Assembly (NCBI RefSeq): GCF_030272615.1
Contig: NC_081412.1
Location: forward strand, 478,055,657 to 478,119,656
DNA length: 64,000 nt
DNA from: Cryptomeria japonica
Lineage: Eukaryota; Streptophyta; Pinopsida; Cupressales; Cupressaceae
Direction of reading: 5' to 3'
The notes below the pieces were generated by a model. The model ran no database searches. It had not been told where the DNA came from and was given only the letters and a program-made list of their open reading frames with translations. How positions within the stretch are numbered: position 1 is the first letter of the stretch; every line of letters starts with the position of its first letter. Below are positions 55,889-64,000 of the stretch, one piece after another. The translations under genes and the position numbers were made by a program.

Positions 55889-57940
55889 TTATATAATACC
55901 TTGTAAAGTAACTTTACCCCTTTGAGTAGTGACATTGCATTCAGGGGCTTTGCCTTTTATGGTTATGGTTATGTAATCATAGGTCGTATTAGTGGAGTTG
56001 GCATTATTGTCGATCTCAGGGGTCTTTTCCTTATGATGTTTTGGAAATGGTTCCTTGAACATAACATTCTTTTCATTGGAAGTGTGACCATCAACTTCTA
56101 ATGCACCATTATCAATAAGATCTTGAATGAGATACTTTAATTTGTGACAATTTCTATTCTTATGTCCCTCGCTCTTGTGATATTTGCAAATTTCATTATC
56201 ATTCCACCGTGAAGGTTTTACCCTTGGTTCAAACATTTGATTATTTGGTAATGTAATGAGCTTGTTAGAAACCAACTTCTTCAATGCACTGTCAATTGGA
56301 TCTCTCAAAGGTGTGTACTTCCTTGGAGGTCTAGGTGCTCTTTATGTATTTATTTGATTGTTGGACAAACTAGCACCAAGAAAATCTATCCTTGGCTTTA
56401 TTATATTAGCATGCACAACCCCATCATTTACGGTATTATTGTTCTTATTCCAAAATTGGCATTTGTCTTTCCCATTACGATCATCTTTGTTCTCTTTGAA
56501 TAACTCGATAGCGCCTTGCTCAATGAAGACCTTCTCAACTGATAGAACTTTTTCAATAACTTCCTTGAAGGTAGACAAAGATGTCATTCAAAGTTCATAT
56601 CCAATTTATTTTTTCACATTTTGGGTAAACATCTCAACCATTTGCTTTTGTGGAATTTGACAAGGGCATGGACTAGCAAACTTCTCCATCGTTGTAAAAA
56701 TGAGTCAAAAGACTCTCCATTTTTTTTCTTTGTGTTGCATAAAGTGGTCACTGATACTTCACATTCAATGTTGTATGAGAAATGTTGTATAAAGGCCTCC
56801 GTCAATTCACCCCATGACTTGATCCCAAGCAAAAGTTGTGAAAACCATTCCATGGCTTGTCCACCTAAACTTTGTGGAAATAATCTCATGAAGTAGGAAT
56901 CCTCCCTTACCAACTCTATACAAGTCATGAATTTTTTTCTAATGTGTGCCTTGGGGTCTCCTTTTCCTCTATACTTGTCAAACTTAGGTACCACAAAATA
57001 CGAAGGAAAAGGAGGCATTAGTATGCTTCTATCAAACAAATAAGGACATATGTCATGAATTGTGTAATCTTTTGTTGGTGTTGAAATAATTTCGATTTGT
57101 TGTTGTGATTCCTTGATTTGTTGTTGCAAATCACTGCTAGGTGGTGCTTTGTCTCTTTGAGGTATTCCCATGCCTAAGTCATCGAGCAAAGGAGGAGGGA
57201 CCTAGTGCATGTAAAGATGATATTGATCATATATATGCTCAAATGGGGGAGGAATATAATTATTGTATGGGCCACCTGATATGGTATTGTGAGGAGGAAC
57301 ATTAAGCCTAGGATGATTATATGTATCGTGACCATGGGCATAATGGGTATTGTAAGCATGATCTTGAGTATTGCCACCAAATCTGACATGTGGTCTTCTT
57401 GTGTAGGTATTATCATGATCTTGGGCATTCACTTGTAGTTGGGTATGAGAATTGGTATTCCTTCGCCTTGGAAAGTACGTGCATAGGGTTGTTCATGAGT
57501 GTTTCTAGCATCATTGGTATAAGCATGAGTATTTGTCACTTTAGGTTTTTGAAATACAAATGAAGATAACTCAGGCATGATATGCTCACATCTATTTCCA
57601 CCATAATTACCATTAAATTGATTAGGATCCTCTTCCAAACTTTGTGTCACATAAAAGTCATGGGGTAGTCTTGCACCACTTTGAATTAACATGTGTAAAA
57701 AGTGTGGCGGTCTCTTCTCAAAATTGCTTCAACTAATATTTTAAATCATTCATTGGAAATAGTGTCTTAAATCTTTGTGGTATTAAAAGACTCATTGTCA
57801 AATTCTTGTGCATTGTTGCGATTTTCATAGGATCGTGTGTTGTAAAATTCTTCCTCATCAAACTCATATGTTTCCATGTCTAGAGATCTTTGAGCTTCTT
57901 CAGCTTGTCTTCTAGACCTTTGTGATTGGGTTTCAACCAT
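55889..57940 (-). pseudogene. C gag
   Basis: The ATG at 57938-57940 opens MVETQSQRSRR, matching A's gag start. The core is in 56614-57189: KFDKYRGKGDPKAHIRKKF, FMRLFPQSLGGQAMEWFSQL, then SFDSFLQRWRSL before a frameshift. A KFKENKDDRNGKDKCQFWNK-like segment (56342-56587) follows, and the zinc-finger-like motif CKYHKSEGHKNRNC lies in 55889-56308. The N-terminal region has Asn/Tyr/His-rich, repetitive sequence as in A (57202-57432). At least four frame breaks are present. Confidence 0.85.
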
Positions 57941-58384
57941 TAAATAACCTTGGCTAAAATGGAGTATGGAAGAATATGAATACTTTGGAAGATAAAGAGG
58001 TTTGTGAAATGGACAACGAATCTAGGGTTGTCTTGCAATGTCCCAAAATATCGTTCCAAAATAAATGTGATGATCCAAGCAAGGTGTGGCTTCCTAGGAG
58101 ATGATAAACTTCAATGGGGTAAGTTGACCTTAACTAGAGATGCCCAAATGGTACCCAAGATGATAAATCTGATGCGGTAACCACCAAGAAGTGTATCTGG
58201 TATGTTTGCAAGATAAGGTAGGGACTACTAAACAACCTTTTGACTCTAGTTGAGAAAGTATGAAAGATAGATTGAAAGTGATGTCTGAAAGAGAATGAAA
58301 AGCCATGAAAAGATGATGATTGACCTAAATGAAATCCAATGGAATTAGCCTTAGAAGCTCTTATAATCTCATAAATATAGATGG

Positions 58385-58690
58385 AGTATGAATTCACAGA
58401 CACGTCAAAATATCTCAAATACATAGTTTCAAAGTCCAAAAACATAGTTTCACAGTTGCAATGTAATTCTTAGTTTGTCCAAATACGCAATATGAAGTTG
58501 CAAACACGTCCCAGGAATAAACATAGATGCAATAAGATGAATCAGAAAAGGGTTTCCCAGTTAATATCGTTTTCTCACTTTTGTCTATAGATGCACCAAA
58601 AAGTGACACAAACACAACAAGAAGTGTGAGAAATGTCCTGACAATGAACATAGTTGAGACTAGAGTGATCGTATATGCGCTAGAAATAAA
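58385..58690 (-). repeat. C leader word cluster 2 (degenerate)
   Basis: Scattered CACGT, TACGC and ACATAG-type words (plus strand), fewer and more decayed than in A or B. Position corresponds to cluster 2 of the other elements. Confidence 0.35.
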
Positions 58691-59559
58691 CACAGACACG
58701 TTTCTGAAAAAATTCTGAATTTTATCCTTTTTTTTTAAGTTATTGATAAGTGACCAGATCTTAATGTTGATGTTTTTGTGGCAATAAAAAACAACAAACA
58801 AGAAGACACAATGTCTGAAGGTGTCGTTGTCCAGATATGAGTGTAATGTGTATGCTCTATAGGCCAAAACAACCCAATTTCCATGGGTCAACACAATCCA
58901 GAACACTTGGAAGCATGCACAACCTAGGCTTGGAAAGATGATACTACTTGATGAGTCCCCACTCGGATTTCTCCAAATACTTAAACAAGGCAGACGAAAA
59001 GAGATTTGGTGGCACTGGCTCCCCCTTACACAACACTCACTTCTCAGGCACACCAAAATCTCATACCCTGAAGATTTGAAGATCTTATAAATCAAGGGAA
59101 ATTTATCTTGACAATGAGTATTAGAAATGCGGGGTGGCTTCAGAGGTCCGACCTCCTGCACCCAAGCAAAAAGGGTTTTTGGGACACTAAAAACAATGGT
59201 GTTTACTTTTGTTATATCTTAGGGTTCTGAACACAAAGCGCGTGGAAAGCACAAGATCCTTCAACAAACAAAGAAAAAGATCAATGAAATCAATGTGAGC
59301 CTAATTAAAATAGAGAAAACAAACACACATCTAAATTACCCCTGCAATCCAATGATTAGTAGTTTCAATTATTACCCCAATCTACAAGCAAACTTGTTAA
59401 GTTTATTTTTAAAATCCCAAAACAAAATGTTAAGGGGGCCTTCGACAAAATAATAGAAACAACTATACCACTTTGTTAGGCTACAAGATTAGGACAAAAT
59501 TAAAAAAAATTTAAAATTTGACCCTAATTTGAAACACAAAAAGAAAATGCAAAAAACAC

Positions 59560-59960
59560 AAACGCTGATATACTTGACACAAACGCAGAAAAACCTAGAC
59601 TGTAACCTATAAAAAACCTGCAACCTACAAAATCATAAAAAACATATACGTGGCAATACAAATCACATATGCAACATAAGATAACATATACGCAACAAAA
59701 ATTAACATATACGCAATAGAAAATAACATATACCTAGAAAAAAAACATATATGTAGCAAAAAATAAACATATATGTAGCAAAAAATAACAGTAAAAAACA
59801 GTCGGATTTGAAATCACAAATGTGCCAAAAAATACATATACGTGTCAATAATGAATTAAAACATGTTGATATGATGTAAAGACAGAGTAATACGATGCAA
59901 AAACGCGGTGACAAATCACATACACGATTATGGTGAAAACCTGCAAAATAGAGAGTCAAA
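59560..59960 (-). repeat. C leader word cluster 1 (ACATATACGCAA on plus strand)
   Basis: About ten copies of ACATATACGC(A/T)A, ACATATATGTAGC or ATACGTGTC (plus strand). On the element's strand the word is GCGTATATGT. Position matches cluster 1 in A and B. Confidence 0.65.
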
Positions 59961-60106
59961 CAAAACACAGTCGCCCTGATATGATGCATGGACGCGACTT
60001 CGGCCTAAAATTGTCACTGATCCGATTTGCAACTTGTAAAAAATACTTAAAACTACAAAAATAATGTTAGAAACAAGGGACTAAGATCCCACTGAGCATG
60101 CAAAAA

Positions 60107-61761
60107 TGTATAGGGTGAAATTGGGATACTAAAATTATTGTAAAACCAAATAAAGATTTTACCACGTAAACCCTAGTTCTATAATGAAATCCACCATACA
60201 CCAATGAAGAACCTAAAAACATGCAAAATATCAAATATGAAAGATTATACCATTCACATGCTCATTAGAGGTTAAAAGCACAAAGTTGTGTCACACTTTT
60301 ATAGAGGAAATGGTCAATGTTCATTCAACTTTTTAAATTGAATCAATAGAAAGTGAAATATATGTTTTGAATTTTGAAATGATGTAAACTAATAAAATGT
60401 ATTATTTTTTGCATATTTTATGTTTTAATTTTTTTTTTTAAATTAAAATATTTGAATATGCTTTCTAATAAAGTAAACACTATAATTTAGTTGTTGATAA
60501 AATGTTGAAATTGAAGTTACACAAGGCATCACACTTTATATAGTAGAACTTACCTTTTTTCTTCAATTTGTTTATGTATATTAATAACTTGAAACTTTAA
60601 TGCAAAAATATAGTTTTTATGTATATACATTTTTCAATAAATTTGAAAAATTGTGTGTATTGAAATTTAACTATTTTCATTTGGCATCACCTTTTTCCTT
60701 AATTATTTATCCAAATTAAAAAAGAATTATATCATCTCGGCATAGACTCTTTTCTCTAGTACATTTTTTTTTTCAAAATTTTTAAATAAATTTTAGTATT
60801 TTTCCTTTACAAGATAATCAACCTATTATTTTAGTGTTGACGGCCTACTTTCAATAAAATTAAAATATAAAAATATAAAAAACTAATTAAAATATTAAAA
60901 GATTTTTTTTTTTGAAAATTCACTTAGAGATCTACAAAAGGGTATTTTTACATCAAAAAAAATATTATTTATAAGAGTAGGAGTTGTTGAAACATCAAGT
61001 TTTTTTTATTTTTTTAAAATTGGTAATTAGACCCAAAGTGGTATAAAATAGACACTCGGTAGACAATTTTAATTGGAAAAGTTGTGGCGCATATAATATA
61101 GCTATAATGAATCTTTATAGAACATATGTTTGACTAAAATTAATTTATAGTTAGAATTATTTAAATTCACTTGTGTTGATAAGTTGGCGTGAAATGTGAC
61201 ACAGTTTTGTGCTTTTACCGTAGAATTGATCTACATTGTTTCTTATCTCCATTGATCTTGCTTGATATTGTTGCTCTCAGATTTTATGTGTGCATAAGAG
61301 CTCAACAAAGGATGGATTGTAGTTGTGTAGACTCTTGAGTGATTGATCGCATTCACATTAGGATTAGCATTAGGATTGATAAGAGTAAAAGAATCCTCTT
61401 ATATAGAGAGTACCCTAGAAATGGAGGGATAGGATTAAGAGGTGAAGGGATAAATGGTCAGTTAGGATTGAAGGGTAGGTATGGAAAATAGAAAAATATT
61501 AGGGAGGTGGTTGAAGGTATATTAAGAGATGAATGAAAAGTGTCATGGAGAGAAAAAAAACTAATTAAATAATTAAATAAATGAAGATCTATTTAATTAA
61601 TAGAAGAAGTGGGGCCAATTAAATAAATAAAATAAATAGATAAAATATTTATTTAATTCACGGAAAGGATAATTTAAATAAATATATTTATTTATTTAAA
61701 TAAGGATAATTTAAATAAATAAAAATATTTATTTAAATAAGGACAATTTTAGTTGTCTATA
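60107..61761 (-). repeat. 5' LTR of element C, with an inserted TIR element
   Basis: On the minus strand TATAGACAACTAAAATTG to CCCTATACA. It contains a TATATAA box at 61399-61405 (minus strand) and an inserted 950-nt element (60270-61219). Without the insert it is about 705 nt. Confidence 0.88.
60270..61219. mobile_element. 950-bp terminal-inverted-repeat element (MITE-like)
   Basis: The left end GGTTAAAAGCACAAAGTTGT and the right end (as its complement) GGTAAAAGCACAAAACTGTG are inverted over about 28 nt. The element is A+T-rich and has no transposase frame, so it is non-autonomous. Flanks TTAGA and GTAGA may be a worn target duplication. C's other LTR lacks it. The superfamily was not assigned. 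Confidence 0.75.
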
Positions 61762-61766
61762 GGTGG
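61762..61766. repeat. Right target-site duplication of element C (GGTGG)
   Basis: Matches 3625-3629 and closes the outermost insertion. Confidence 0.85.
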
Positions 61767-62699
61767 TTATCACCCTAATGCACCATCTGGGGAGCATGCT
61801 TAGAAAGGATAGCTCACTCATTGCTTAAATTTTTTTATGGATCGTTAATATATGTAGTAGCATGTCCACTTTTCTTTTAAACAAGACAGCTAATTATTCA
61901 TGCTTATGCTCATATATGTTTATCTCCTTCCTACTAATCATTGGACTATATTTTGATTTTGTGAGAAATGTTATATGATCTTTAGCAATGACAAATTCAT
62001 AATATTATGTTTTTTCTTTGCACCAAGATTCAAGTTTAATTGAATATTATGATATTGACTATATTGGTGAATATATTTTATATTATGCCTTCAAAATATA
62101 TGGTTCATATGCTATTATTGTAGGTGAGAAAATGCGTATGAGATCTTATGAGAGAAGATCTAGATAGATCGTTCACCCAACAATGAAGTACCTAGAATGA
62201 ACATGCATGCAAAATCATATGTCTAAACTAACACACATACACACACACATGCATGCAATGGGAATTTACCTCCATTGCACTCCTATTCCTCAAGATTTCA
62301 TGTTCAAAATCATTTGCTCATCAGACTCACTTCTATGAGAAGCTATGAGAAAATGGAGATTCAAGATGAAAGATAAATAAAATAAAGATAACAAGATGTG
62401 AGATGAAACTATCAAGATAATGGATGCTAAGAAAGATAGAATGCTCAAGAATTCATAAACAATGGATGGATGCTCAAAATGCCAAGATAACATATGGGTG
62501 CTCAAAATGCAAAGATAATGGATGGAAGAATGAGAGAGAGGCTTGGTTTTTATAGATGTTCTCCAGGTGAGCTCATGTTGTGGGATGAATATGGGATAAA
62601 AAGTAGGGCTTGAGAGTTTAATTCCACATGCATGAGGTGGGTGCAAATAGATAGATGGAAAAGCACAAATAAGTGGTGGTTGCATAGTGTAATATGTTT
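61767..62699. other. Right flank, no recognised gene
   Basis: No coding homology was found. A 131-aa frame on the minus strand (62290-62685) has no recognisable motif. Confidence 0.5.
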
Positions 62700-62895
62700 G
62701 TGATAATAACGTGTGATATTAATATAAATGGGTAAATAATATTATGGATGCTAATAATAATAATAATATTAATGATGGAAAATAAATAATGATTTATAAT
62801 GATGATATTAATGGATAAATAATATTATAAATGATAATGATAATAATAATATTAATGAAATATATGATAATAATAATGGATAAAAATATAATAAT
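62700..62895. repeat. AT-rich microsatellite with AAT/TGAT units
   Basis: Repeated AATAATAATATTAATG and TGATAATAATA words over about 200 nt. Confidence 0.8.
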
Positions 62896-63129
62896 TGAAG
62901 ATTTCTAGTTGGATGCATGTAAAAGTATCATCTTACTTGAAGTTATTTTACTCTTTCTAGAGAATATCATTTCTAAAGAGAGAAAAACAAGTTGAAGATC
63001 ATGGGCACCTCATTGAGGTGAAAGTATTTCACCATAAAAGTTCTCTCCAGTTCCGTCATAAAAGCACATTGAAGATCATTGGTACATGTTATATATTGGA
63101 ATATTAGCCATCACTTGTTAAAACCTTTG

Positions 63130-63840
63130 TGTAATGTTTGGATTTTAGGTGATGTCATTCAAGGGGAGTGTACACGACACCACCTAGAGGCTAAATCCTA
63201 GATGTAAGACCTAATAGACAATAAGACCTTTAGGCAATATATGCTCCAAATTCAAATCAATGCTTCGTCTTAGGTGATGCCATTAAGGGGGAGTGTGCAT
63301 GTCAATGACACCACCTAGTGGCTAAATCCTAGTTTTAAATCATGCAGGTAGGCATAAGAGAGTCCCAATAAGTATAAAACAAGAATTATATAAGAAATAG
63401 TAAGTCCTTTGAGCCTATAGGTAGGCATAAGTAAGTCCTTTATTTTTTTAAATATTGTAGGTAGGCATTAGTAAGTCAAGTATAGAAACATTTGTGCTCA
63501 AGTCCTATGGGCATATTGTAAATTCTTCTCCTTGCAAATCTTCCACTTGTAAAAGCATTGTATTAAGTCCTACGGGCACTATGCAATGAACCTAGGGAGA
63601 GGCTAATTTGAGGAGGCGACAACTCCAATATTATTTCTTTTAAGATCTTGTAGCGTCATTTTTCAAACAATGGGATTATAAATTATGATACATATGACTT
63701 TCATGTAGTTCATAATGCATGATCTTCATGTTGGAATGCATTTGTGTCTCTGTTTATCACTGTCGAAGAAGACCTACGTTATTGGGGTAATTTATTTTTT
63801 ATTTTATAAAAATTGACATGTGATGCCCCCTATTAACATT
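63130..63840. repeat. Repeat-bearing stretch with polypurine-tract-like duplications
   Basis: GTGATGTCATTCAAGGGGAG (63150) and GTGATGCCATTAAGGGGGAG (about 63277) are copies of one segment, each followed by a related CACCTAG(A/T)GGCTAAATCCTAG tail. GTAGGCAT(A/T)AGTAAGTC-type words recur at 63346, 63421 and 63461. It looks like the 3' end of an old retroelement. Confidence 0.45.
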
Positions 63841-64000
63841 AAGGGGGGGTGTAAAGAACATAATGTTATTAGGGGTCACACCCTTGTAACATTTATATAG
63901 AGTTATGATATAAGGTTATAAAACCTTCTATATATTATATGCTTTATAAACATATCCCATTTGAAATAATCATAATCTAATAACTATTAGATTGTTAATT
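63841..64000 (+). mobile_element. Start of a further LTR at the window edge
   Basis: AACATTAAGGGGGGG is polypurine-tract-like and is followed directly by TGTAAAGAACATAATG, an LTR-like start that runs off the window. The family is unknown, possibly Ty1/copia. Confidence 0.4.

Larger units (their letters stand above)
57941..60106 (-). other. C leader
   Basis: Non-coding 5' leader of C. On the minus strand it contains degenerate ACATATACGC-type words (see 59560-59960 and 58385-58690) and a GCAGGAGGTCGGACCTCTG block near 59160 that A shares near 21949. A 248-aa open frame at 58415-59161 (minus strand) has no recognised domain and is probably by chance. A degenerate primer-binding site is at about 60085-60105. 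Confidence 0.55.
3630..61761 (-). mobile_element. Element C: oldest Tat-group Ty3/gypsy retrotransposon, host of the nest
   Basis: C is complete end to end but badly decayed. In minus-strand order it has a 5' LTR (60107-61761), leader (57941-60106), gag (from 57940), protease (55097-55860), spacer (to 54531, resuming at 20109), reverse transcriptase, RNase H, second RNase H, integrase (to 10792), conserved non-coding block, an antisense PMD gene (7176-9038, plus strand), polypurine tract and 3' LTR (3630-5814). Perfect GGTGG duplications flank it. It is split by element B (which contains A), a B-type solo LTR, a PPR-bearing 4.2-kb insertion, a 1.2-kb insertion and a terminal-inverted-repeat element. 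The dual RNase H indicates the Tat group. Stops and frameshifts throughout make it a dead copy. Confidence 0.9.

Noticed and set aside
58415-59161. 248-aa open frame on the minus strand in C's leader
   Set aside because: No recognised domain and no counterpart in A's or B's leader; it overlaps a shared non-coding block and is probably a chance A+T-rich frame.
62290-62685. 131-aa frame on the minus strand
   Set aside because: No motif or homology, no supporting context; A+T-rich flank.

Overview
This window is nuclear DNA from a plant with a large, repeat-rich genome. Evidence is the Ty3/gypsy polyproteins with two RNase H domains, antisense plant mobile domain (PMD) genes, decayed PLS-type PPR fragments, and AT-rich spacers. 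A gymnosperm is my best guess, but nothing here proves the lineage. I see no intact host gene, no rRNA or tRNA gene, and no bacterial feature.

Almost all of the window is one nested retrotransposon locus, resolved by target-site duplications (TSDs). The outermost and oldest element, C, lies on the minus strand at 3630-61761 and is flanked by GGTGG. Element B (plus strand) inserted into C's pol spacer between protease and reverse transcriptase, duplicating GTTCT (20110-20114 and 54526-54530). Element A (plus strand, 20122-36263) then inserted seven bases into B's 5' LTR, duplicating TAGAC. C also took four smaller insertions: a B-type solo LTR in its 3' LTR (3671-5101), a 4.2-kb element with PPR debris in its integrase (11301-15480), a 1.2-kb insertion between its two RNase H domains (16833-18058), and a 950-bp terminal-inverted-repeat element in its 5' LTR (60270-61219).

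A, B and C share one plan: LTR, primer-binding site, a long leader with two clusters of a short repeated word, gag, protease, a G-patch-like spacer, reverse transcriptase, RNase H, a second RNase H, integrase, a conserved non-coding block, an ATG-rich repeat, an antisense PMD gene, a minisatellite, a third cluster of the word, polypurine tract and LTR. The dual RNase H places them in the Tat group of Ty3/gypsy. In A all of gag-pol is in one frame broken by five stop codons; B has stops and frameshifts; C is fragmented. All three look non-autonomous now, with A the youngest.

The most interesting pattern is the pairing of the sense leader with the upstream region of the antisense PMD gene. Both carry the same word, in the same orientation relative to their own transcript. 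The word is element-specific: CGCGTCTGTGTT in A, TAGCGCATC in B, and a degenerate GCGTATATGT-like word in C. In each element PMD homology starts right after a splice-acceptor-like AG followed by GAG, so the antisense gene is probably spliced to an upstream leader.

The left flank (1-3624) holds a decayed PPR fragment and AT-rich sequence. The right flank (61767-64000) holds simple repeats and, near the edge, a polypurine tract with an LTR-like start of another retroelement that runs off the window.
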